Shown: positions 35,521-48,661 of the stretch, in pieces
How the letters are laid out: every line of letters starts with the position of its first letter
How positions within the stretch are numbered: position 1 is the first letter of the stretch
Origin: Lepidurus packardi
Taxonomy: Eukaryota > Arthropoda > Branchiopoda > Notostraca > Triopsidae
Assembly: GCA_023053545.1 (NCBI GenBank)
Contig: JAKZAN010000003.1
Location: 219,501-283,500 of the forward strand
Length of the DNA stretch: 64,000 nt
Reading direction: 5' to 3'
Notes under the pieces: model-generated
Told to the model about the DNA's origin: nothing
Seen by the model: the letters and a program-made list of their open reading frames with translations, nothing else
Database searches by the model: none
Made by a program: the position numbers and the translations under genes

Positions 35521-37477
35521 TACCAGGGACACGATAGGACACCTGGAGGAATGCCGTAACGAACACCCCGACCTCCAGGACACATTCCTACCATGCCCAC
35601 ACTCGAAGCTGCACCACATTCACCGGTCTGACGCCTTCGCACACACGTTTCAAACGCCATATTACGGCTTCTTCATCTTCTTCGTCAGCACTAGATTTTT
35701 GTCGACGACGCAAGCCATCGACATCACTATCTGCAACTGTAGCAACCCGAAAACCTTAAATTTCATCAATCTTAACAACATGCCACAGTGTAACCCTAGA
35801 AAACGCGACCTACCACCTACTACAATGAACTACACCCTAACTAAAGATTTAGAAGCTTCAACAACCTTTAAAGGATACGCCTGCGGCCAATGGCAAAGAC
35901 AACTAAAAATCGACTCGTTCTTCTTCGGAGGTCACGACACCATAACGGATAAGCAACCAATGGACACCTCCACAGACGCGCGTTACCATATGGTGCAAAC
36001 GCTCACTTGAAATGGTAACAAGATGTACCGTGAAGGAAACAAATGGGTTTTTGACGAGCTGCCAAAAGGAGACCCAGTCTGGATGACTACGCAAACTTAC
36101 ACCACCGCAAGTTGCTTCATGCAAGAAATCACGCTTCACAAGCAATGACCAACCTGCTCAGTTGACACCCCTTTTGGTACCACAAATGCCTCATACGATG
36201 CCGGATCCGTAACATGAAACCACATCACAGTAGTATGGAAGCCTACGGACATCGAAACAAAAACGAATACCTGTACCAACGTCACAATTGCCCTAGGCAT
36301 CGCCCTTTACTACTCTGCAACTACAAGCAAATACGGTAGGGTACAGGATAATAACAATCAACTTGAATTTTTTGTAGAAAAGACCCCTGTCTTAAACTGC
36401 GGAAAGTCCGGCGTACTACAAGTCGTTGGAATGCCGAAGCACTACATCCAGCTCTACCCCATCAGTACTATCCCCAGCCCAAAACCACAGACGGAACGGA
36501 ATATTTCAGCCACCGAAGAACTAGCAGCCCATCTCCAGTACATTCAAGATTCAGCAGTTTTCCGCGAAAATCAATTGGCAAGGGAAATATAAATTAATAA
36601 CTGCATTTACACACAAAATAGAGCAGCCCTGGTACCCTTAATCGCGCAGTTTAGTGGAATCCTCGCCGCACAGCTGCTCAGCTTTAATGATTGCGAAAGA
36701 ATTCTGCCGTTCGGAGGGACCGCGCTGCTCCAGAAATGCACTAAGGAAATACGCAACTTCACAACGGAAATCACCTCTTGTGGACCACAACCACGAACCG
36801 GAAACTATACAATTGGAAAAGATGGATTTACACTTTACCCCTTCAAAAACTGTTTTTGGCAGAACGGTCTAGTAAACTTCAATGGCGCGGCGTACCGATA
36901 CAACGGAACCGAGTGGGCCCCAGCCAATGCAACTAAGCTACCAGCATCCTATCAGCTTATCCGCAGTTTCAATGTATCACTAGATGCCACACTTTTCAAC
37001 CTCCTAGCAAACATCAACCCGGCTTACCACAAAGAACATCAGGAGAACATCAACATCCTTATGGACCTAATGCAGACTGTTGACGGATCAGCAACCCACA
37101 CGATAAGCGACTTAGTGTTTGATTTAAAGGCGAAAAACAATGTTAAAGGGATGTTCCAATGGACGAGCTACCTCAAAAACGGGTTAATTATAGGTACAGC
37201 AGCCATTGCTGGCCTCGTCGTGTTATCAATCCTTGTGAAACGTACACCTTGCCTATCGTCCGTCTGCAAAACCCTAACTCCAAAACCAAAAACACGCCGT
37301 CAACGACGCCAAGACGAAGAGACTGTAGAAATGCTCCCTCGACAGCCACCCCACAATCCAGCTATAATCACCACTCCAACCAATCTCCCTGTCTACGCCC
37401 TAATGCCCCCTAATAGCGCACCTCCTCCACCGTTGTACAGAACTAGAGCCAACGGAGACCCCAATTTCCGAACCTAA
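35521..37477 (+). mobile_element. Envelope-like glycoprotein region of Gypsy element
   Basis: After the zinc fingers come a hydrophobic, signal-like segment (FFIFFVSTRFLSTTQA near 35665), Cys-rich ectodomain sequence with N-x-S/T sites, and, near the 3' end (about 37165-37240), a membrane segment (LIIGTAAIAGLVVLSILV) followed by a Pro-rich cytoplasmic tail. This is the layout of a class I or III viral fusion glycoprotein. I do not see the furin site or fusion motif of baculovirus F-type Gypsy envelopes. The early CNCSNP...MPQC arrangement is more reminiscent of glycoproteins of arthropod mononegaviruses such as chuviruses, a weak resemblance. It is a fossil, broken several times. Confidence 0.55.
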
Positions 37478-37538
37478 GTCTTCGTTTGTAGGACGAATCC
37501 TGTTGCCGGGACGGCAACTTTTTCGATGGGTGGAGGGA

Positions 37539-38211
37539 TGTAAGGAGTAGAATTAGTAATAGTATAAATTTAAATCTCGATAACGATATACTAGGAAGAG
37601 TTAATAGATTAACACTTAACATACGATAAACACTGTTAACCATAAATGTAAAGGACAACGTAAAGACATCTCTCGTGCCGAGGCCAGAACCCTCGTGAAT
37701 GTCTATACGCAGTCCAAAGGTAATTTTAAGTTCCGAAGCCCAACGACGCAAGAAGAAGCAAAACAGCGATGCCAACCCAAGGACACAACCCAAGCCTAAG
37801 ATCACTTGAGGCCACGAAGGATAGACGAAACCGAGGTCACAACCCAAGCCTAATAAACCAATTGAGGCCACGGAAGGTAGAAACAACCGAAGCGCACCTC
37901 GATACCGATGTCCAACTGGCCTATAAATATGGACCCACCAGACGACAACGGGGCCCATTTCACCCACCTTCTCAGTCCCCGTAACATCAGTTCCCCTCCC
38001 TGTTCTTGGCCAAGGATACCCGTCCGCCGAGCAATCCCCCCAGCAGTCCATAGCAGCGCCATCACCGTCTATCGAGACCGAAGCCAACCGAAGCCAGCGA
38101 AGCCCTCACCCGAAGCCCAATCGACCCGACTCCCCCTGTCCCTCCTCTCTAAACCTGTACCGGCCCCGCTGATAGCAGACGTGAAATATACTGAATAAAC
38201 TGACTATCACA
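37539..38211 (+). repeat. 3' LTR of env-bearing Gypsy element
   Basis: 673 bp, about 98% identical to 14858-15530, preceded by a purine-rich tract (gatgggtggaggga) and followed by the target duplication gtag. Confidence 0.93.
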
Positions 38212-38480
38212 GTAGATTGAACTGTTTTTAAACCTTTTCCTCTACAGTTTGTGCGAATCAGACTTCAAGCAAATCTGCAAAAGCAAAACAAATTCGTCCG
38301 AATCCTTGTAAACTTAACAAACTACTGTGACAGTAATGTAGATAAAACTATTCTCAATAGTTTTAGTAATGTTTATTACACACCAAAATTCAAACAAATT
38401 TGCAAGAAGCAAAATCGTTTAAACAAAATCAAACCTTGAAAACTTCAAAATCTGCGGTGACAGTAATGTAGCTCGGATTA
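38212..38480. repeat. 130-bp tandem repeat into which the provirus inserted
   Basis: The unit end gtgacagtaatgtag recurs at 38327-38341 and 38457-38471 (period 130). A third unit ends exactly at the provirus left edge (ctgtaacagttatgtag, 14841-14857). Unit bodies share caaacaaattTGCaa-type sequence with clear divergence. Confidence 0.7.
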
Positions 38481-38765
38481 TTAAAAAATTTTTGTGTATT
38501 TTCCTTACACTTTAAATAACTGTTGTAGAAACAATGTGATGTACATTACTGTCACGGTAATATATAGATTCGAAGGATTGGATGCATTCGAAGGATTCTT
38601 TTTAGGTTCGTTATTCTCCATAATATGTTCGCTGTTATTATTGTGGTTCTCTCGTTTTTTCTGTTGTGACGGATCCTTATTCTCTTTGAGCGGTGTTGTG
38701 TAGCTTGTTTTCCTTCTGGCCAATCCTTATTCTCTTTAAGGTTTTCGTTTCGAACGATAGTGCCC
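38481..38765. other. No gene; inverted copy of the satellite motif
   Basis: tacattactgtcac at about 38541 is the reverse complement of the repeat motif gtgacagtaatgta upstream. Nothing else is recognised. Confidence 0.35.
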
Positions 38766-39165
38766 TGGTAAGGCAACAATGTGCATTGGTAAAGCACAAG
38801 TGTGCACCAGTACTGCACCTGTGCAGCACCAGTGTAGCATGCAGTGCACCCACTGCAACACCCGGGGCACCCCAGTACAGCACTCAGATTACCCCAGTGC
38901 AGCATTCAGACCACCCCAGTGCAAACCTATGTAGCACTCTGTGCGCACCGGTGCTTCACCGATCCTGCACTCAGTGTGAACAGGTGTGCTACCACTGTGC
39001 ACTGGTACTGCACCGGTGTAACACCACTGCACCCAGTGCAACACCCGGTGTGCACCAGCACGCACCAGATCAGCACTCAAGTGTACTCCAGTGTTCAACC
39101 AATGTTGCATCAGCCTACCACTCGATGCACACCAGTGGAGCACTCAGTCCACCCCAGTACTTAGG
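38766..39165. repeat. GC-rich degenerate minisatellite of CACCAGTG/GCAC motifs
   Basis: About 400 bases made of variants of gtgcaccagtgtagcac with irregular spacing of about 15-16 bases. Several frames on both strands are free of stops because of the composition, which explains the long apparent open frames here. No protein family is evident. Confidence 0.75.
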
Positions 39166-39345
39166 GCTAGTCTAAAAACACGATTTCATTGTTTCCGCTC
39201 CCAATTTTCCACAGGCCTAAAACTTTTGCAAAGAGCACACTTACGCATGCGCATAAGATGTTTTGAGCACATGTTCCCAGTTCCTCCATGCCTTTTTCTC
39301 GGCCACTTTTCTCTTTCTTCCTATATTTCACAACGCCGCTTCTAC

Positions 39346-39932
39346 CATGGCTTCGAAGAAGCAATCTGTGAACATATCCTGCGAGGATCGAGCTAAGCAG
39401 TTTCCGAAAGGAATTTTACATGCTGATGGTGGAAAGCTCTTTTGCACGATTTGAAATGTTAGTTTGGATCACACTAGAAAATGTTCAATTGATCGTCACC
39501 TTGAAACTCAAGCGCATCGTTCGAAAACAGAGGCAAAGGATGAGAATTCTGAATTAGTTAGTAAAAGACAATGCACAATCGTCGGAACGCTTAATCGCCA
39601 TACCGAATCTCGGGACGCCCGAAACTTGACTCACTTCAAACTTGTTGAGGCTTTTACAGAAGCTAATATACCCCTGGCGAAATTGGATCACCCTAAACTA
39701 CGTGAATATTTACAAGTACTAACTTGCACCCTGTTACTCCTGATTATTTAATTTTACGTATTCCAGGAATCCGTGAACAATTTATGCAAATTGCCCAATT
39801 CGAGTGCTCTACGAAGCCTTTACCAGGCAAAGGTTTATGCTGTGTTGCAAGAGGAGTTGCTTTTAAAAGTGTCTTCTTTTTCCTCTATCTCCATCGCAAC
39901 TGACGAGTCGAGCGATGTACAAGACTGTGGTG
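39346..39932 (+). pseudogene. CGGBP1-like / hAT transposase N-terminal relic
   Basis: Starts MASKKQSVNI. It then reads LHADGGKLFCT, a Cys/His finger spread over LDHTRKCSIDRHLETQAH, and the conserved FTEANIPLAKLDHPKLREYL, all matching CGGBP1, a host protein derived from a hAT transposon. After a possible short intron (about 39714-39766) comes SSISIATDESSDV, which fits the first catalytic Asp region of hAT transposases. A TGA at 39453-39455 replaces the Cys expected after FCT-I. The copy is cut off where a Gypsy relic begins. Probably a decayed hAT transposon. Confidence 0.75.
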
Positions 39933-43064
<3,132 letters not shown>

Positions 43065-46000
43065 ATTAACTCTCACGACATTACTTAACATTTGCCAGCA
43101 AGAGAGAGCGAGGAAGAAAGAGGAACAGAACTTGGACGTTTATATCAAGCTGTGTTGGAGGACAAAAAGGGATTCGTTGGGGGGGCAGCGACTGGGGGAA
43201 GTTTGTATAAAAAAAAACACAAGCCAGATTCCTTTTTTTTCGCTGCGGGCGAGCTATTTTCACGTGAACGGACAGTATTTGGGGGTTGGAAGAGGGTTTA
43301 AAAGCATATCTGGCAAAAATTACACACAAATTTTTTCATCACATAATCCCCCCCTCCCAACGTGGAATCGTTCCATTACCAATTTATCTCTATCAGCCCT
43401 GCTAGTCATTTAGCTGAAACCATTGACGGATCTCCATTTATGTGACTCCCTCTGTCCTGACATTACGGGACTATTTATTGAAGCTAGAACTTGGCTCCAA
43501 AGTACGGGAAAATCCTCTAGTCAGCTGAAACTAATTTGGGGGGAAGTAAAAAAGAGCTTTTCACACCCATACACACATACAAGTCACACAACTGATATTA
43601 GCACGAGTTTCGTTCGATGTGCGGTTGACTCAACTTTCCAAACTTTTTTTTAATGTTTTTTGTTTGTGTGGTACAACTCCCCCCTCCCGCCCCCATTCGC
43701 TCATTTCAGTTGCCAAGTTTTCTTGGGCCATCTTCGGCCCAAAATTATGTGTTTCCCCTCTGCTGAGTTTCCAATGGACTTCTAAGCGTTTTTTGTTAAG
43801 TACCTGCAATATTGAGACAGTACTTTGGAGTATGTACTTAACGATGTTCGTACCAGATTTCATTTCTTTTTTTCCCTTCCAAAAGTGAAGGGTGGTGGTC
43901 CCGTTATTATCATTTTTGTGTGGATGGGATTCATGGGCATTACATTTCAGTTCATTTTCGGTTTTTATTTTTCCTTATCTGATTGGGTGTCCATGAGTTG
44001 GCTTCTTTGTTTTTACGTTTCACCCCCATTCCCCCACCTGAAGAGAGAGCACCCAGCTGTCCTCCTCGCCACACAACGAACAAAGCAAAATGGGACGCGT
44101 GTGCCAGTCTTTCATATCCATTTCACAGCAACATTCCTTCAGAGAGCAGTTTCAAACCAAGTATTATTTTTTCTATTTTAATATGGGTTACGAGGCAGAA
44201 GTGACGCCCTCTAGTGCAGCTAAACCGAAAGGAAAGAATTGACACCAGCGCATTATTTTAATTGCACTTTTTGAGTGATCCCGTTCTTTACCTACGGTCT
44301 TGGGACATTTTTCGCATTCTAAACTCGCGGCATAGGTTTTCCTTTTTGAGCGTTGATTTAACGTCGATTACTTGTTTCAGCTCGGTGTTCTTTTCCGCAT
44401 AGGTAGCGTTTAAATTAGTCCACTATGCTTTAGTCGTTTATTTAGTTCATTTTATAGTTTTCTTTTTTGGAGGAAGGAATTTCTTAAGAGTTGTATTACT
44501 TACAAACTTTTGTGTCGTTTCAATTCAGAAGAAAATCCTTTTTCAACTAGAAAGTCGGTGTTTGGTCTTGTATGGATTTGGGCGTAGTTTGTTCCATTCT
44601 ATTTGTTTTGTGGCTTTTTTCTTCTTCCTTATATTTCCTTACACACATGTGTTTTTCGCTGCAAAATATCCTAGTGGCTAGCAGAAACTAGTTTTAGAGG
44701 CAGCAACAAAAAGACGGATGATCTTCCTGTCAAAAAACAAACAATTTACCATGAACTTTTTATTGCTACTTAAATTTGTCTACTTCAAGCGAATCATACG
44801 AAAAAGAAATAAGGCGCTAGGATGGCTATTTCTATTCCTCAGTGGTAGCGAAGGTTTTAGTCGTTTTCTCCTCCAGTTTTGTGACGTATACTTACGTGTT
44901 ATTTCTCAAAATCTTAGCGAGTTATCTAGAAAACCCCATTTTTTTCTCTCCCACCTCGGTTCGGTGTAAGGTTATCATCAGCAGGTCCTAAAGAACATTA
45001 TTTTATCCAAGCAGGGGTTTAAAAAAGGCGAACAATTTGGTTCGGCTGTTCGCTATTCGGTTCTTTTAGTAGCAGCCTAGCCGACTAGAAACAAGCACGC
45101 CAAAAAAGAACCCAAGGGTTTTCTCAGAAGACCTTTCAAAAGTCCTTCCTGAAACGAAATAATAATACTAGAAAAAAACTTTGTTTTAGCTGTTATTTTT
45201 CAAAACATGCGTTAGGTTTTCCCTCCTTCAACCACTAGGTTTGTAGACCCTCTTCCTCAAAGTGGCGTTGGAAGGGCGAGATCTTTATGCAAAAGGAGAG
45301 AATAAGGGATTAAGGTGCTCACAGAGATGAAACCGGGAAAGTTGGGAGCGGCTTTTTTGTAAAAACCTGCAAAAACCTTGCAGTTTCTTTTAAAAAAGAG
45401 GACCAGTTTTTGCCGAAACTGGAGCCCAGTTGTGGGGGGAGCGTGAAAAGAGAAAAGAGGGCTGCTCAATCATTCCATAGAGCAAAACAAACTTTAAAAA
45501 CCTAGTTTTTCGCAAGGATTTGAAAGAGGCAAACCAAAACAAAGTTTTAAAAAACAAAAGATGTTGTAAACACCTTTTGCATGTTGGACTATTTGCCATA
45601 CAGAGCTTTGCCTTAAATAACTATTCTCCCCTAATTGGATTGTCTTTCAATTTTTTGGGGTTCCATAGACAAGACATGGAAAATGGGTTTGTTCGGTTAA
45701 TGACGACCTGGGCTGTAGCAACGACCTGAACTGTACATCATATGTGGGTGTGGTATGTGGCACTTGAAACAGTCTTGCCCAATCAAAATGTGTCGGTGAT
45801 TAGAAGCTGCCCGTTCACTCACTAGAGGGCGTTCGTTCCTTCAGCGTTGCCATGGAGTCGGAAACGTAAATATGGAGTTCCTGCTAAAGATAAATAGAGC
45901 GGGGCATGCAGATAGAACATGCAGCCCCTTCATAACCGGCTTTTTGTTACCACTTTTCGAAGTTCTCAGGTTAAGTTCCGTGAGAGGACAACATTGGTCA

Positions 46001-46180
46001 GACCTGTTTGACCAATGCCTTGCTCACGGCGAGAAATATAAAGGTTCAAACGTAAGTCGATTGCAAGAAATTTGAAGCTTAGGAATACATAAGACTATTT
46101 TCAACAAAGCCAAGTAAATATTATTGCTTTTCAAAGCTTCCTCATTAGTGGAGGATAATGGACTTATGGATCAGGACCTA
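43065..46180 (+). other. Probable long 3' UTR of the ELAV-family gene
   Basis: T-rich, free of recognisable transposons, genes or repeats. By eye I see no AATAAA between the stop codon and about 46650. ELAV-family genes are known for long, U-rich 3' UTRs, so much of this may be transcribed. The true end cannot be placed. Confidence 0.45.
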
Positions 46181-46199
46181 CGGAGAGCTTTGATAAATC

Positions 46200-46560
46200 C
46201 TATTCCACACCGATTTCCATGTTGACTCTCTTCATCTTCTGACAGCGTTCAAGGGCTGCTCGGATCGAATGCAGCATCAGTACTGCGTTGCTTTCCCAAA
46301 AGTCCTCCAATAATGACAGCTCTTCAATATTGTCTCTACTTTGGTTAAGGCCTCCAACAACTGATTGGCATAGAACTCCTTGACATTGTCTGGTGTTTTC
46401 TTATGGATTTTACCGATGGAGAGGGTACGCAAATTAGGTATGGATTGGTTAAACACACTAAACGATTCGGTTAGAAACGTGCATCCATCGATGCTCAATT
46501 CCTCCAGGTTTAGTGCCATTTCTCCAAGCAAAGAGGAGACGCGCTTCTAAACCACGCCTA
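46200..46560 (-). pseudogene. Leucine-rich-repeat (F-box/LRR-like) gene fragment
   Basis: The minus strand reads LNLEELSIDGCTFLTESF and SIPNLRTLSIG, two leucine-rich repeats, then NVKEFYANQLLEALTKVE. After a frame change near 46325 it reads EELSLLEDFWESNAVL to RVNMEIGVE and a stop at 46200-46202. The frame is closed just upstream at 46548-46550 (tag), which may be a splice acceptor (gtttag), so this could be a last exon with one frameshift or a retrocopy fragment. LRR proteins of this type are ubiquitin-ligase adaptors or of unknown role. The match is to the repeat pattern, not to a specific family. Confidence 0.55.
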
Positions 46561-46787
46561 TTTGTTGGTTCTGTTATTATTATTATTATGACTTGTATGT
46601 CCTCTCATAAATTTTTAAATTAATGGGATGACGTGGTAAAACCAGATCTTCAAATAAAAAAAGAACTATTTAAAAAGTGGAATCCCAAACCAAAAAGATA
46701 GTTGTATAATAATACTATGGTAATGTAATAATGTTGTTGTCCTTTCCTAACAAGTTACCAATTGTAAACAACGCTTCTTAATAAATA
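46561..46787. other. A/T-rich spacer
   Basis: Includes a (TTA)n-like stretch at about 46574-46589 and AATAAA signals near 46653 and 46781. No gene. Confidence 0.35.
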
Positions 46788-47017
46788 CAGTGGAACCTCT
46801 CTTAACGAGCACCTCTCATAACGAGTAATTCGCATAACGAGTCAAAAAAATGTGAAAAAATTGCTCCCTTAACGAGCGACATGAGTGACACAGAAAGGGA
46901 AGTCACGTAACGTATGAGTCACATGTGAGCCGGGACTCATCAGTTTCGCTTAACGAGTGTTTCACATAACGAGCAAGATTCTGGAACGAATTATGCTCGT
47001 TAAGAGAGGTTCCACTG
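46788..47017. mobile_element. pogo/Tigger-type MITE, 230 bp
   Basis: Perfect 24-bp terminal inverted repeats beginning CAGTGGAACCTCTC, flanked by TA on both sides (46786-46787 and 47018-47019). These are the hallmark ends of the pogo branch of Tc1/mariner. Multiple copies of taacgag in direct or inverted orientation lie inside. It has no coding capacity. Confidence 0.92.
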
Positions 47018-47219
47018 TACCTTATTTGCCTTCCTTATTATTTGGCAGATAATGCACTAATAAACAGTAAATAAACTGTCAGCTCTGAATGGCTTTTTAC
47101 TAACTCAAGTAAATTAATTATTCTGCTTTACAAACATTAATCATTTTACAATCTATATAGTTGCAGACATTCTGGAGATGGATTCCCCCCTAAAATGACA
47201 AGTAAAAATCCGTAACTAG
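47018..47219. other. Spacer, no feature
   Basis: A/T-rich, no gene or repeat recognised. Confidence 0.35.
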
Positions 47220-47515
47220 GTGCGTATAGACGTGTACGTGTGCGGACGTGCTTTTTCAACGTTCCAAGCCCAGAGTTTTTCTTTTTTTTTTCTCTCCCGC
47301 AGTTCTAGTGTTTAGTGCTACCTACGAATAGTTTTGATTGCTGGTTAACTGTCAAGCACACAGTTAAAACTAACTCCGGCTTAAATTTGCACAAGTGTAT
47401 TAAACTTATTTGGGTTTGTTGTATGTGACATGATGCGCTCACCTGAGCCCTCCTCCAGAGGAGGAGGGACATCACTCGCGGTGACTCAACAAACAATGAG
47501 AATAACCCCGAGAGC

Positions 47516-48661
47516 ATGGAAACCAACGCGGCCTCGCTCGAACCCAAGAAGAAGAAAAAGGTTAAAGACTTTCCGAATCCGAATAACCCTTCCGAAATGT
47601 TCGAATCCCTCAGAAAACAAAACGAAGAGCTGTCAAAACAAGTGACAATCCTCAATTGCAAAGTCGAGGACCTTCTCCCAATTGCTGAATGTGTTCCCCA
47701 GCTTCAAGCGGAGGTTAAATACCTGAGAGAACTCATCAACAAACATGGAATCCAACCAAAACCTACTCCGTCGCCAATGGAAGGTCCTTGGTCCGTGGTA
47801 AACCGAAAACGGCCTTTACCCAAATCAACAAAGCCCGCCGCCTCCCCTATTCAATCAAGCCAACCCAGCCCGACGAATTACCAAAGACGACAACAAGATG
47901 AGCTTATCGTCTATGTTGAACAATTGAATGACGGAAAGAAGAAAGAAGTAGTCAAAAGAGAAGACTTACTACGTAATCTGGACAGGGACTTGCTTAAAAA
48001 GTTTGGCCCCAAGGCTCCCAACGTGATCGTGGCACGGAAAACGAAGAATTTAGTCGAACTCACACTTGGAAGCGAACGGGAAAAGAGTGAAACAGAGAAC
48101 CTCCTTCATGACACCACTTTGGACTCACTCGGCCCGATAAAAGTAACCTGCCCGAAACCACGTAAAGATTTAGTCATCCACCAAATCCCCAAACAATTTA
48201 ACTACGAAGAAATCGCCTCCCACCTGACTAGGAAAAACATAGCCACACAAATCGATTTCACTGCTGAGTCTCTACGCTGGCTGAACCCTGACAGCACGAA
48301 AGCCTTTGGTTCAATCCTGTTCACGTGCCCTTCGACTGACGCTAAAACGAGGCTGCTTAACCGAGGCTACCTATATGCCTTCAGCAGATCTGTACAGCTC
48401 GAAGACCGCCGCCAAGAGCATTTCACACAGTGCTATAACTGTCAGAAGTACGGTCACACCGCATTTTACTGCAAAGAAACACACCCGACTTGTGGGAAAT
48501 GCTCGGACAAACACAACACGAAAGAATGCACAAACAATACAAGGAAATGCCGAAACTGCGGAAGTAATCACTACTCCTTTGAAAGTAGCTGCCCAACGCG
48601 TATTGCTGAAAGGCAAAAACGCAACCCCACCGTTTCCCAAATCCATGCCCAAATCTATTGA
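47516..48661 (+). CDS. LINE ORF1, 381-residue CCHC protein
   Basis: An N-terminal basic patch (KKKKKVKDF, possible nuclear signal) is followed by a coiled coil (EMFESLRKQNEELSKQV), a Pro-rich linker, RRM-like folds (ELIVYVEQLND, LVIHQIPKQFNYEEI, STKAFGSILF) and three zinc knuckles (CYNCQKYGHTAFYC, CGKCSDKHNTKEC, CRNCGSNHYSFESSC). This is the usual build of ORF1 in I/Jockey-group LINEs: an RNA chaperone that packs the LINE transcript. The frame is intact. It ends in TGA at 48659-48661, overlapping the start of the ORF2 frame. Confidence 0.88.
   Translation: METNAASLEPKKKKKVKDFPNPNNPSEMFESLRKQNEELSKQVTILNCKVEDLLPIAECVPQLQAEVKYLRELINKHGIQPKPTPSPMEGPWSVVNRKRPLPKSTKPAASPIQSSQPSPTNYQRRQQDELIVYVEQLNDGKKKEVVKREDLLRNLDRDLLKKFGPKAPNVIVARKTKNLVELTLGSEREKSETENLLHDTTLDSLGPIKVTCPKPRKDLVIHQIPKQFNYEEIASHLTRKNIATQIDFTAESLRWLNPDSTKAFGSILFTCPSTDAKTRLLNRGYLYAFSRSVQLEDRRQEHFTQCYNCQKYGHTAFYCKETHPTCGKCSDKHNTKECTNNTRKCRNCGSNHYSFESSCPTRIAERQKRNPTVSQIHAQIY

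Larger units (their letters stand above)
14858..38211 (+). mobile_element. Env-bearing Gypsy retroelement, interrupted by nested elements
   Basis: Two 673-bp LTRs (14858-15530 and 37539-38211) enclose leader, gag, pol, a GTSF1-like zinc-finger frame and an envelope-like region, and are flanked by the 4-bp target duplication gtag (14854-14857 and 38212-38215). After subtracting a LINE (15701-24583) and a BEL element (27004-32353), each with its target duplication, the element itself is about 9.1 kb. The LTRs differ at about 14 of 673 positions (about 2%), so the insertion is fairly recent on the scale of arthropod repeats. It is broken: besides the two insertions there are roughly half a dozen breaks, most of them in the envelope region. 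It is a fossil of an endogenous-retrovirus-like Gypsy lineage. Confidence 0.92.

Noticed and set aside
38693-39175. 160-residue Cys/His/Pro-rich open frame
   Set aside because: The region is a GC-rich degenerate repeat open in several frames on both strands; no family, no start context.
43825-44181. Hydrophobic 118-residue frame in the T-rich region
   Set aside because: Phe-rich translation of T-rich DNA in the probable 3' UTR; not a convincing membrane protein.
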